Below are positions 55,925 through 64,000 of a DNA stretch of 64,000 nucleotides, piece after piece. How positions within the stretch are numbered: the first letter of the stretch is position 1; every line of letters begins with the position of its first letter. Position numbers and translations under genes: made by a program. Source of the stretch: Halomonas sp. McH1-25 (lineage in GTDB: Bacteria; Pseudomonadota; Gammaproteobacteria; Pseudomonadales; Halomonadaceae); NCBI RefSeq assembly GCF_022348165.1, contig NZ_JAKRFI010000007.1, positions 170,449-234,448 of the forward strand, written 5' to 3'. Below the pieces are notes generated by a model. It was given only the letters and a program-made list of their open reading frames with translations. It was not told where the DNA came from and searched no databases.

Positions 55925-56848
55925 TTAATAGCGGAGTTTTTTCCCAGGATTATCTACCTCGATGCGGATTATCGCGCCAGTGGCCGATTCCGTCATGTAA
56001 AGCATCCGCCGATCAGGCCCGCCAAAGGCGAGATTGGTCAGGGTTCGGCCCTTGGTCGGCGAGCGCAGTCGCCAAAGCGGTTCGCCGTGGGGATCGAAAA
56101 CCCACACACACCCGTTGCCGGCATCGCAGACGAAAAGATTTCCCGCCTCATCGAGCGCCAAACCATCCGCGCCGGAAACACCGCCCGCCAACTGCACGAA
56201 CATGCCAACCTTTCCGGCCGGTCCTTGGTCTTTCAAGGGAATGCGCCAGACCCCGTTGCCCCGTGTCATCGCAACGAACAACGCCTTCTCCGCTAAGTCG
56301 CACACTAGCCCATTGGGGCTGATGCCATTGTTGATCAGGCAATCGAGTCGACGCGTATCGAGATCGTAGCGATAGGCCCGGCCAGTGGGATCCTGAAGCC
56401 CGGTTTGGCCCTGGTCTGTAAAGTAGAGGCGGCCTCGCTGATCGAAGAAGAGATCGTTGACGCCTTTGAACCGTTCACTGCCCACATGCGTCAGGATAGG
56501 CTCTGGCTGGCCGCCCTGGGGTGAGAGGGCGAGAATGCCGTGACGATAATCGGCGATCCATAAGCGACCGTCGGGGCCAAAACGCATACCGTTTGGCCAG
56601 CCGTCGTAATGCGCGATGCATGACCATTGGCCTTCGGGCGTCACGCGCAGGATACGTCCATGGGGAATATCCGTGACGAAGAGATTGCCTTCAGCATCGA
56701 AAACCGGCCCTTCCAGAAAGCTGGGGACTGACTGGCCGGGCTTATTGGCATCGATCCATTCGGAAGGTGCATCGTACAGCTTGAGACTCTCGGGAATTTC
56801 GCTGAAGACTTCACACCAGCGTGTTTCAGGGGGCGCATAAAGGCTCAT
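55925..56848 (-). CDS. SMP-30/gluconolactonase/LRE family lactonase
   Basis: 307 aa from ATG 56848, overlapping the TRAP permease stop (ATGA). Six-bladed propeller: SVPSFLEGPVFDAEGNLFVTD (conserved E metal ligand), PNGMRFGPDGRLWIAD, KGVNDLFFDQRGRLYFTD, SPNGLVCD, GADGLALDEAGNLFV. The family hydrolyses sugar or hydroxy-acid lactones with Ca2+ or Zn2+. Last gene of the acid-catabolic operon. Confidence 0.92.
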   Translation of the reverse strand: MSLYAPPETRWCEVFSEIPESLKLYDAPSEWIDANKPGQSVPSFLEGPVFDAEGNLFVTDIPHGRILRVTPEGQWSCIAHYDGWPNGMRFGPDGRLWIADYRHGILALSPQGGQPEPILTHVGSERFKGVNDLFFDQRGRLYFTDQGQTGLQDPTGRAYRYDLDTRRLDCLINNGISPNGLVCDLAEKALFVAMTRGNGVWRIPLKDQGPAGKVGMFVQLAGGVSGADGLALDEAGNLFVCDAGNGCVWVFDPHGEPLWRLRSPTKGRTLTNLAFGGPDRRMLYMTESATGAIIRIEVDNPGKKLRY

Positions 56849-58755
56849 GGCGATACCTCCCGGTGTGTCGAGGATGGTCCGTGGCTGCGGTAGGCATGCC
56901 ACATCAGGGCCGCGGTTACTACTGAAGCGATGACCGAAAGCAACAGTCCTTGAGTCAAAGCGATGATGCCGGCCAACACCATTGCCAGGCGTTCGACGGG
57001 GTTGAGCTTGCGGCGGAAGAAGCCAACATTCGCGGCGCTGATCCCGATCGTGGCCAGGATCATCATGGCGATGGTCGCTATCAACGAAGGCAGATTTTCA
57101 AGGTATTGCGGTTCCAGGTTGATCTCGGGATGATAGACCCAGGCAAAGGGGAGCAGGAAGGCCACCAGGGACAGCCGCAGTGCACTGAAGGCAATGCTGA
57201 GCGTACGTTCCCCTGTGATGGCGGCAGCGGCGAAAACAGCCAGGGCGACCGGTGGCGTAATGGCCGACAGGACAGCGTAGTAAAAAACGAAGAGGTGGGT
57301 TTGCAGCTTATCGACACCCAGATCCAGGATGGCCGGGCCGGCGACAAAGATGACCATCAGATAGGACGCGGCGGTCGGCAAGCCCATGCCCAGTAGAATC
57401 GAGCAGAGTGCGGCAAGAACAAGGGCCAACAGCAAGTGGCCTTCACCCAAGCCCACAATGGCTTGGTTGAGCGTAACGCCAAGGCCGGTGACATTGACGG
57501 CACCGATCACGATGCCGATTGCGGCACAGGAGATCAGCACAGCCAGGCCATCTCTCCCGCCGTCGACGATGACATCCTTGAGCCCGTTAAGTGACAGGCG
57601 GGTATCGGGTAGTAGCATGGCGATCGCGAGTACGACTGTCGCGGCGGACATGCCGCACCAGGTGGGCGAGTAGCCCATCATCAGCAGGGTGATCAGCGTA
57701 GCGAATCCTCCCAGCAACACGATGCCCTGGGACTTGCGTCGATGGTCAAACGGGTCGTTTCCGGTCTCTTCGGGCTTGAGCTGTAGGCGGCCCGCTTCGA
57801 AGGCGACTGCCGCAGACAAGGCAAGCAGATATAGGAAGGCCGGAACGATGGCGGCCAGCGCGATCATGGGATAAGCAATGCCCGAGATTTCGGCCATGAT
57901 GAATGCGCCCACCCCCATGATCGGTGGCATCAACTGACCCGAGCAAGAGGCCACGGCTTCCACCGCACCGGCGAAGCGGCCTTGGTAGCCAGCGCGCTTC
58001 ATCATGGGAATGGTCAACACGCCTGTCGACATCACATTGGCAGGGGCTGAGCCGTTGACGGAGCCAAACATGGCCGAACCAATGATCGCGGCTTGCGCTG
58101 CCCCCGAACGGCGCCCGTTGGCTAGCCGCAGCGCCAGGAAGTTGAAGAAATCCCCGGCACCGGTATGGCGTAACGCGGCACCGAGAATCACGAACATCAA
58201 CACGACATCGACGACAGCGCCCAGAGCGATCCCGTAGATTCCCTGATAGCTGTAACTGACTTCAAGCACTTGATCGAACCACAGCTTGCGATGGCCTAGC
58301 TCTCCCGGGAGATAGTGGCCAAAGAAGAGATACAGCAGGGCACCGCCGGCAATTGCGACAAGCGTCCACCCCTCGACTCGCCGTGCGGCCTCCAAGACCA
58401 ACAGCGTCCCGGTGGCATAGCAGAGGATATCCCAAGTGTTGGGAAGCCCCTCGCGGAAGGCAGCAATATTGTCATATTCGATCAGGTAGTAGCCGCTGCT
58501 GGCGAGACTGAGCAGAATCAGCAAAACGCTCAGCCCCTGATCCAGCTTGGGAAAGCGAGGGGCGAGCAGGCCAGGTTTCAAGGAGAACGTGGCAATAAGC
58601 CCAAGCAGTAACGCAATGCCATACATGATCTGGGCCGGATAACGCACACCCAGCGTGGTCCAGACGATGAACAGGGTCAGTGCGGCGCAGGCAGCCAGGC
58701 CCAGACCCCGCAAAGCGGGGTCGGGTAGCGCGGTGGGTTGCGGTGACATGGCCAT
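56845..58755 (-). CDS. TRAP transporter fused permease (TAXI type)
   Basis: 636 aa with about 16 helices; the small DctQ and large DctM parts are fused. Typical stretches are LPGELGHRKLWFDQVLE, FGSVNGSAPANVMSTGVLTI, GQLMPPIMGVGAFIMAE and GMGLPTAASYLMVI. It uses an ion gradient with the TAXI binding protein encoded 14 bp upstream. Overlaps the lactonase gene. Confidence 0.95.
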   Translation of the reverse strand: MAMSPQPTALPDPALRGLGLAACAALTLFIVWTTLGVRYPAQIMYGIALLLGLIATFSLKPGLLAPRFPKLDQGLSVLLILLSLASSGYYLIEYDNIAAFREGLPNTWDILCYATGTLLVLEAARRVEGWTLVAIAGGALLYLFFGHYLPGELGHRKLWFDQVLEVSYSYQGIYGIALGAVVDVVLMFVILGAALRHTGAGDFFNFLALRLANGRRSGAAQAAIIGSAMFGSVNGSAPANVMSTGVLTIPMMKRAGYQGRFAGAVEAVASCSGQLMPPIMGVGAFIMAEISGIAYPMIALAAIVPAFLYLLALSAAVAFEAGRLQLKPEETGNDPFDHRRKSQGIVLLGGFATLITLLMMGYSPTWCGMSAATVVLAIAMLLPDTRLSLNGLKDVIVDGGRDGLAVLISCAAIGIVIGAVNVTGLGVTLNQAIVGLGEGHLLLALVLAALCSILLGMGLPTAASYLMVIFVAGPAILDLGVDKLQTHLFVFYYAVLSAITPPVALAVFAAAAITGERTLSIAFSALRLSLVAFLLPFAWVYHPEINLEPQYLENLPSLIATIAMMILATIGISAANVGFFRRKLNPVERLAMVLAGIIALTQGLLLSVIASVVTAALMWHAYRSHGPSSTHREVSP

Positions 58756-58768
58756 CTCTCGAAGCGCG

Positions 58769-59773
58769 TTATTCGATCAAGCCGATTTCGCGGAAGTAAC
58801 GTTCGGCGCCGGGGTGCAGTTCGGCCGTCAGTCCCGTTGTCGCTTCGTCACGGCGCAGCAGGTTGAGCGCGGCGCTGGTCTGCTTGATGGAATCCAGGTT
58901 GTTCCACAACGACTTGGTGAGTTCATAGGCGGTCTCTTCATCCATGGCCTTGTTGACGACGAACATGTAAGGGAACGTCCAGAAGTTGACGTCGCCATCG
59001 GCCTCGACACGCCCTTGGTAGGCGTTTTCGATCTCCTCGCTGGAAATGGATTTCAGGCGGTAATGCTCTCCGGCCGTGATGTTTTCCCTGAAGGCATCCA
59101 TCCTGTCTTCGCTGGGGGAAATGAAGCGCAGGTCCATGGTGCGTGAGGCATTGTCGATTGCTGCCTGAGGCAGGCCGCCCCAGACGAACGTGCCATCGAG
59201 CCGCCCGTTGGACATCTGGTTGAAGGCATCGCTGTAATCGATGTATTGAGTATCGACGTCTTCGCCAGGTTCGAAGCCGTAAGCTTCCAGAAAAGCGCTG
59301 CTGACTCTGCCGGCATTACCGCCCGGGCGACCAATGGCAATGCTGTGCCCATCCAGGTCAGCGAAGCTTTCAATGCCCGCATCTTCGCGCACGACATATT
59401 GGCCGGCGCTGGTACTGATGGCGAAAAGGCTGCGAAGGTCCTGGTAGGCCTCGGACAGACGGTCCGGATCCTGGCTGAAATTACCACGCTTGTTGACGGC
59501 GTCGAGATAGTGCGGAGCGCCAATCACCGCGATATCCAGGCGCTTGGAAGCCAGTTGCCGAAGACCGTTGACGCTGCCGTTGTCGACGACGGTGAGTCGG
59601 TTATCCCCGTCGCTCCTGGCCAGTTGATTCGACCATGCCACGGCCAGCGCATAATCATCAGAAGTTTGTGAGGTCGCGCTGACGACCAGGTCATCGGCAT
59701 GCGCGGTACTCAGACCAATCGTCGTTGCTGCGAGCAGAGCGAGCAGGGTGCGAGGCGTGCTGTTCACTTTCAT
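58769..59773 (-). CDS. TAXI-family TRAP solute-binding protein
   Basis: 334 aa from ATG 59773. Signal peptide LLALLAATTIGLSTAHA, then the TAXI pattern LASKRLDIAVIGAPHYLDAV, SIAIGRPGGNAGRVSSAFLE and GTFVWGGLPQAAI. It delivers an organic acid to the fused permease. Preceded by the lyase gene at 52 bp. Confidence 0.93.
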   Translation of the reverse strand: MKVNSTPRTLLALLAATTIGLSTAHADDLVVSATSQTSDDYALAVAWSNQLARSDGDNRLTVVDNGSVNGLRQLASKRLDIAVIGAPHYLDAVNKRGNFSQDPDRLSEAYQDLRSLFAISTSAGQYVVREDAGIESFADLDGHSIAIGRPGGNAGRVSSAFLEAYGFEPGEDVDTQYIDYSDAFNQMSNGRLDGTFVWGGLPQAAIDNASRTMDLRFISPSEDRMDAFRENITAGEHYRLKSISSEEIENAYQGRVEADGDVNFWTFPYMFVVNKAMDEETAYELTKSLWNNLDSIKQTSAALNLLRRDEATTGLTAELHPGAERYFREIGLIE

Positions 59774-59825
59774 TGTTAGTTCTCCAGGATTGCCGGTGAT
59801 ACCTTCGGTGCGTATTGAAATTGTT

Positions 59826-60707
59826 TTATCGTGCGTCGCGCTCGGGAACCGCGCGTTGTTCCGGACCGCCATAGGGCCATAGCCAGCCCTTGGGAATCGG
59901 TCCTTTGTTGCGGCCGCCCTGGCATTTCTGTTCCCAGGCGTGGGCGAGTATGCCGACCGAGCGGGACAGGCAGAACAGGCCGCGAGCCAGCGGTGCCGGG
60001 AAGCCCAGCTCGGCGTAAATCACCGCAGTCGCTCCGTCGATATTCAACGGAATTGGTTTGTTTTTCCTGGCGATCAGCTGGCGTTCGATTTCACGCGCGA
60101 TCGCCACGAAGCTGCCTGCCACTTCGTGACGAGCGGCAGCTTCTTCCACCAGGCTCAGCAGCTTCGGGCCACGCGGGTCGATGGGGTGAAAGCGGTGGCC
60201 GAAGCCGGGAATGATCTTGGTGCGTGTCTGCTGCCATTCGGCGATGCCGTCGCTGACAGCGACGTCCAGAGAGCGGCCCTCGTTCTGTAGTTCGAGAATA
60301 CGTTGGTAGAGTTCCACGGCTTGTTCTCCCGCACCGCCATGTACGTCATCGAGGACGTTGACGGCCGATGCCATGGCATTGTTGAGGCTGCTGCCACAGG
60401 TCATGGCCATACGAGCAATAGCGATACTGGGCGCTTGCGGGCCGTGGTCGACGGCACTGACCAGCGCAGCTTCAAGCAGCGTCGATTGGGCGCGGCTGGG
60501 CAACTCGCCCCGGGTCATGAGCCACACCATGTCGGCGAAGTTGACCTGGCCAATGAGTTCCTCGATAGGATATCCGCGATAGCGGATCTCCCCTGGACGC
60601 ATGTCGATGATGTCGGTTTGCCACCACTGCTGGGCCTGGCGTGCGTCAAGGTCTTGTGCTGCGTCGTTTAGCTGAGTCATGGCGTTATCGTCCGGTTGAT
60701 CATTCAT
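59826..60707 (-). CDS. Citrate synthase-fold protein, citryl-CoA lyase-like
   Basis: 293 aa from ATG 60707, which overlaps the CoA-transferase gene by 8 bp; ATG 60680 is an alternative. Citrate-synthase large-domain features are present (PGEIRYRGYPIEELI, IPGFGHRFHPIDPRGPKLL, RGLFCLSRSVGILAHAWEQ), but the protein is much shorter than citrate synthase (about 430). This size fits the citryl-CoA lyase family, which splits an acyl-CoA into acetyl-CoA and an oxo acid. Coupled to the CoA-transferase, it likely cleaves the CoA thioester of a hydroxy tri- or dicarboxylate. Confidence 0.8.
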   Translation of the reverse strand: MNDQPDDNAMTQLNDAAQDLDARQAQQWWQTDIIDMRPGEIRYRGYPIEELIGQVNFADMVWLMTRGELPSRAQSTLLEAALVSAVDHGPQAPSIAIARMAMTCGSSLNNAMASAVNVLDDVHGGAGEQAVELYQRILELQNEGRSLDVAVSDGIAEWQQTRTKIIPGFGHRFHPIDPRGPKLLSLVEEAAARHEVAGSFVAIAREIERQLIARKNKPIPLNIDGATAVIYAELGFPAPLARGLFCLSRSVGILAHAWEQKCQGGRNKGPIPKGWLWPYGGPEQRAVPERDAR

Positions 60708-61860
60708 CGTTAGCGGCATGTGCGGGCAGCAGCTCTTGATTGTCTGCTCCCAGGCGTGGGGGCGGGGTGGCAACTCGGGGAGCCTGGCCATCAATTCGGT
60801 AGCCTCCGCTGACAACTTCCAGGGGACGGCCCACCTCGCTCTCGTCGAAGCGCTCGATCAAACCGCGGTCACGCACCTGGGGATGGGCCAAGGCTTCGGC
60901 AACGCTATACACCGGCCCGGCCGGGACGCCGGCCTCGACCAATGTACGCCACCAATGCTCGGTAGTTGCATTGCCCAGCGCGGCTTCGATGCAGTGGGTC
61001 AGCTCGGTACGGTGGTCCAGGCGCGCCTGTCGCTCGGCAAAGCGAGGATCGTGACACCACTCTGGGTGGCCGAGGATGTGGCAGACCGCCTCGAACTGCT
61101 CCTGCTTGTTGGCCGCGATGTTGATCAAGCCATCACCGGTGCGGAACGTCCCCGAGGGGCTTGCCGTCACGTTGTCATTGCCGAGTGGGCGGGGCTCCTT
61201 GCCGGCGATGAGCAGGTTGGAGACCGCCCAGCCCATCGTGGCCAGCACCGATTCCAGCATCGATATATCGATGAAATGGGCGCGACGAGGCCGCTCTGCC
61301 AAGGCGGCGTTGATGGACATGGCTGCAGTGAGACCGCCGACAGTATCGGCGAGTGGATAGCCGACCCGGTAGGGCGCATTGTCAGGCGCGCCGGTAATGC
61401 TCATCACGCCTGCCATACCCTGGATGATCTGGTCATAGGCGGGATAGTTGGCCAAGGGGCCATCCTGGCCGAAGCCGGAAATGGCACAATAGATCAGCTC
61501 GGGATTGACCTCGCATAAGGCCTCATAGCCTAATTCGAGGCGCTGCATTACACCGGGACGAAAATTCTCGACCAGCACATCGGCTTCCCTGACCAGTTCA
61601 AGGAAGCGGCGACGGTCATCGGGCTGTTTCAAATCGAGGGTGACTGAGCGCTTACCGGCATTTTGGGCCAGAAAGGAAACCCCCATGAGATCGCGGTTGA
61701 GCTCGGGATCGGCACCTAACTGACGCGCCAGGTCCCCGCCTTGGGGGCGTTCGACCTTGATCACCTCGGCTCCCAGGTGGGCTAGTTGATGGCAGCAGAA
61801 CGGCCCTGCCAGAACGTTGGTCAGGTCGAGAACGCGGTAGCCAGAGAGTAGTGCGCTCAT
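60700..61860 (-). CDS. Family III (CaiB/BaiF) CoA-transferase
   Basis: 386 aa from ATG 61860 with GGGA upstream. GYRVLDLTNVLAGPFCCHQL, LGAEVIKVERPQGGD, GKRSVTLDLKQ, the catalytic aspartate in the ENFRPGVMQRLE to QDGPLANYPAYDQIIQGMAG region, and a C-terminal ARLDHRTEL. Moves CoA between carboxylic acids. First gene of the operon of CoA-transferase, lyase, TAXI-TRAP and lactonase, divergent from iclR. Confidence 0.93.
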   Translation of the reverse strand: MSALLSGYRVLDLTNVLAGPFCCHQLAHLGAEVIKVERPQGGDLARQLGADPELNRDLMGVSFLAQNAGKRSVTLDLKQPDDRRRFLELVREADVLVENFRPGVMQRLELGYEALCEVNPELIYCAISGFGQDGPLANYPAYDQIIQGMAGVMSITGAPDNAPYRVGYPLADTVGGLTAAMSINAALAERPRRAHFIDISMLESVLATMGWAVSNLLIAGKEPRPLGNDNVTASPSGTFRTGDGLINIAANKQEQFEAVCHILGHPEWCHDPRFAERQARLDHRTELTHCIEAALGNATTEHWWRTLVEAGVPAGPVYSVAEALAHPQVRDRGLIERFDESEVGRPLEVVSGGYRIDGQAPRVATPPPRLGADNQELLPAHAANDE

Positions 61861-61975
61861 GTGTTTCCCTAGATAGAACAAGTTTTGACTAAGAGAATAT
61901 GAGCGGGGTCATTTCGTTGCAAGCCAGTTTCGTCTATCAGAACATTAGCCTTTGGTCCCATTTAGGAGAAGCTCT

Positions 61976-62641
61976 ATGAATCAACGACGCGTCGAGGCCG
62001 TCGAGCGGGCGTTGACCCTGTTGGAGGCGTTCTCAGCCGACCGGCGCGAGTTTTCGCTGACCGAGTTGGCAAACGCGACCGGCTTTTACAAGAGCACCAT
62101 CCTGCGGCTTATGGCATCGCTTGAAGTCTTCGGTTATGTGGTGCGTGACGAACGCGGTATTTATCGGTTGGGACCAGCATTCGCCCGGATGGCGCCGCTG
62201 GCTGGCGAGGGGCCACAACTCGAGAATCTGGTGCGGCCCATTCTGGAATCGTTGCGGGATGCGAGTGAGGAAACCGCTTCGTTCTACATCCGCCATGGCG
62301 ATGAGCGAGTCTGTCGTTTACGGGAAAATGGGCGGCTGGAAGTTCGCCATCACCTCGAGGAAGGTGTGCGCTTACCCTTGGGGCGAGGGGCGGCAGGGCG
62401 TGTGCTTAACTATGAGATCCCGCGAGGGCAGGTCTCCGTTTCCAGTGGGGAGCGCCAGGTAGGGCTGTCTGCAGCAGCGATCGGTATTTATAACTCTGAA
62501 GGCGAACTCATGGGCGCATTGGCACTTTCCGGCCCAAGCGAGCGATTCAATGCCTTGGTCCGTGATCGCTACGTTCCCCTTCTGACCCAGTATGCAGCGG
62601 TATTGGAGCGGCAATGGCCTAAAGCACTGCGCCCAGCTTGA
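61976..62641 (+). CDS. IclR-family transcription regulator
   Basis: 221 aa from ATG 61976 with AGGAG. Winged helix-turn-helix (AVERALTLLEAFSADRREF, TELANATGFYKSTILRLMASL) and a small-molecule domain (RHHLEEGVRLPLGRGAAGRVL). Somewhat shorter than the usual 250. Divergent from the CoA-transferase operon by 115 bp and upstream of the TctC gene, so it may control both. Confidence 0.93.
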   Translation: MNQRRVEAVERALTLLEAFSADRREFSLTELANATGFYKSTILRLMASLEVFGYVVRDERGIYRLGPAFARMAPLAGEGPQLENLVRPILESLRDASEETASFYIRHGDERVCRLRENGRLEVRHHLEEGVRLPLGRGAAGRVLNYEIPRGQVSVSSGERQVGLSAAAIGIYNSEGELMGALALSGPSERFNALVRDRYVPLLTQYAAVLERQWPKALRPA

Positions 62642-62664
62642 GTCGGCCTGACAGACCTATAGGC

Positions 62665-62697
62665 AAAAGCCCAGCGCCCAGCGGCGTTGGGCTTTTT
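62665..62697 (+). terminator. Terminator after iclR
   Basis: AAAAGCCCAGCGCC / GGCGTTGGGCTTTTT, a 13-14 bp stem with G-T pairs, then Ts. It also reads as a terminator on the minus strand. Confidence 0.88.
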
Positions 62698-62884
62698 CAT
62701 GCCCAGAAGATAGGCAGGCCGGCAGATTGGATGCGTGTTGCTATTCCAGCCGGGCAAAATGCTCTTGCGACTTTAGTTGGCATTTCGCTGTTCACCATTG
62801 ACGAAGGGCAAGCGTGCTCTCTAGATTCCCTTCTATAAAACAAGTTGCATTGCATAGAACAACGAGTCGTTAATGGAGCACACC

Positions 62885-63868
62885 ATGAAAAAGGCCCTTC
62901 TCAGCGCAGCAGTCGTCGCCAGCACCGTTGCCTTTCCTTTTGCCGTTAGTGCCTATGAACCTCAAGGCAAGGTCGAGTGCCTCGCTCCAGCCGACCCGGG
63001 TGGTGGCTGGGATTTCACCTGCCGAAGCGTCGGGCGAACCTTGGAAGAGCTGAACCTGGTTCCCGGCAGTGTTCAAACCATCAACATGCCGGGCGCCAGT
63101 GGAGGCGTGGCCTTTGCCCACGTCATCAGTAAGCGAGCCGGGGACGAGGAGCTGCTCGTGGCTGCCTCAACGGCAACGACGACCCGGTTGGCGCAAGGGC
63201 AGTTCAGGGGAATGAATGCCGATATGGTCAACTGGATCGGCGCTCTGGGTGCCGATTACGGCATCATTGCGGTGGCCGACGACTCCGCGATCGAGAATTT
63301 CGAGGACCTTCTTGGCACACTCAAGGAAAAGCCGAACTCGGTCAGCTTCGCCGGAGGCAGCTCAAAGGGCGGGTGGGACCATCTCAAGGTATTGATGCTG
63401 GCAAAGGAAGCCGGCGTGGAAGGTCTTAGCCGCATCAAGTACCTGCCTTTCACCGGGGGTGGCGAAGCCATGACCCAGGTGGTTGGCGGTCATATCGATG
63501 CGTTTACCGGGGATATCAGCGAAGCTCAGGGCTTTATGGAATCCGGTGACCTGCGCGTGCTGGCCGTTCTCGCCGACGAGCGTCTGCCCGGCGATCTCAG
63601 CGACATTCCCACTGCGAAGGAGCAGGGCGTGGACGTGGTCGGGGCTAACTGGCGCGGCTTCTACATGCCGGCGGATATCTCCGACGATGCCAAGCAGTAC
63701 TGGATCGATACCCTGGATCAGTTGTATGCCAGTGATGAGTGGCAGGGCGTCATGAAGCAGAATGGGTTGATTCCTTTCGATGTACAGGGGGAGGAGTTCA
63801 GGCAGTTCGTTGAAAATCAGATCAACGACATTGAGACCCTCTCCAAGGAAGTTGGAATCATCCAGTGA
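62885..63868 (+). CDS. Tripartite tricarboxylate transporter binding protein (TctC family)
   Basis: 327 aa from ATG 62885 with GGAG 6 bp upstream (the ATG at 62873 is less likely). Signal peptide ends AFPFAVSA. Family stretches: ECLAPADPGGGWDFTCR, INMPGASGGVAFAHVIS, LPFTGGGEAMTQVVGGHIDA. Binds a carboxylate such as citrate. TctB overlaps by 4 bp (GTGA). Confidence 0.93.
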   Translation: MKKALLSAAVVASTVAFPFAVSAYEPQGKVECLAPADPGGGWDFTCRSVGRTLEELNLVPGSVQTINMPGASGGVAFAHVISKRAGDEELLVAASTATTTRLAQGQFRGMNADMVNWIGALGADYGIIAVADDSAIENFEDLLGTLKEKPNSVSFAGGSSKGGWDHLKVLMLAKEAGVEGLSRIKYLPFTGGGEAMTQVVGGHIDAFTGDISEAQGFMESGDLRVLAVLADERLPGDLSDIPTAKEQGVDVVGANWRGFYMPADISDDAKQYWIDTLDQLYASDEWQGVMKQNGLIPFDVQGEEFRQFVENQINDIETLSKEVGIIQ

Positions 63869-64000
63869 CCCAGCTCAACGACCGCATCTTCGGCATACTG
63901 ATGCTCGTCCTGGCCGTCGCGTACGGCTGGGGCGCCACTCAGTTCCCGGAACCGTTCGGTGGGGCCGAGTCGGTCGGCCCCGAAACCTTTCCCAAGGTAA
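63865..64000 (+). CDS. Tripartite tricarboxylate transporter small permease (TctB family), partial
   Basis: Starts GTG 63865, overlapping tctC, and runs off the window end. Reads VTQLNDRIFGILMLVLAVAY and GGAESVGPETFPKV, the first helix and loop of a TctB protein. The large permease TctA is expected beyond 64000. Confidence 0.85.
   Translation, partial: MTQLNDRIFGILMLVLAVAYGWGATQFPEPFGGAESVGPETFPKV

Overview
The window is about 64 kb of mostly GC-rich chromosome from a gammaproteobacterium. Gene content and protein sequences (kdp, argA, a glrK-qseG-glrR operon, guaBA, TRAP/TTT organic-acid uptake) best suit Halomonas or a close relative in the Halomonadaceae; this is inferred from remembered families, not from a search. 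AT-rich blocks interrupt the backbone and mark acquired DNA.

Layout. 1-8570: kdpFABC-kdpDE for high-affinity K+ uptake and its sensor/regulator (minus strand, kdpE cut by the window edge), then a voltage-gated-type K+ channel. 8574-12983: a CYTH protein, the DUF47/Pit phosphate pair and argA. 12984-17270: a geneless stretch holding a candidate sigma54-driven structured RNA, then glrK-qseG-glrR. 17365-25081: a small exported protein, xseA, a TonB-dependent receptor behind a Fur-box-like site, guaB and guaA. 25208-36310: a defence/island hotspot between guaA and dadA with a type I restriction-modification operon that has a SIR2 protein between hsdS and hsdR, then fragments of map and dadA, a second 3' end of guaA, a P-loop ATPase and a broken rhuM. 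36363-38457: dadA and a glutathione S-transferase gene that has lost its 5' end. 38541-44196: an AT-rich cassette with a threonine-activating adenylation domain, a carrier protein, a SyrB2-like non-heme iron halogenase (now broken), an AlaX-like tRNA-editing protein, an EamA exporter, a type II thioesterase and an XRE-cupin regulator. 44369-64000: AraC and TSUP genes, then catabolic and uptake operons: RpiR/isochorismatase/glutamine synthetase-like/N-formylglutamate amidohydrolase/APC permease; a polar amino-acid ABC transporter; SMP-30/TRAP-TAXI/citryl-CoA-lyase-like/CoA-transferase with a divergent IclR; and the start of a tripartite tricarboxylate transporter.

The most notable system is the 38.5-44.2 kb cassette. 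Its adenylation domain carries the full ten-residue threonine code, and beside it are a carrier protein, a halogenase with the HxA iron site, a thioesterase for release, an exporter, and a trans-acting tRNA deacylase-like protein. Together they read as a pathway to a free chlorinated threonine with its own immunity, resembling the FthB/FthC protection of the fluorothreonine producer Streptomyces cattleya. The halogenase gene has an internal deletion, so the present strain may keep immunity without making the compound.

The second is the candidate RNA at about 13259-13713. It has a near-consensus -24/-12 promoter and two upstream dyads close to the GlrR site, directly upstream of glrK, which is where the sRNA gene glmY sits in enterobacteria. 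The third is the guaA-dadA hotspot, where two islands appear stacked through duplicated guaA and dadA ends.
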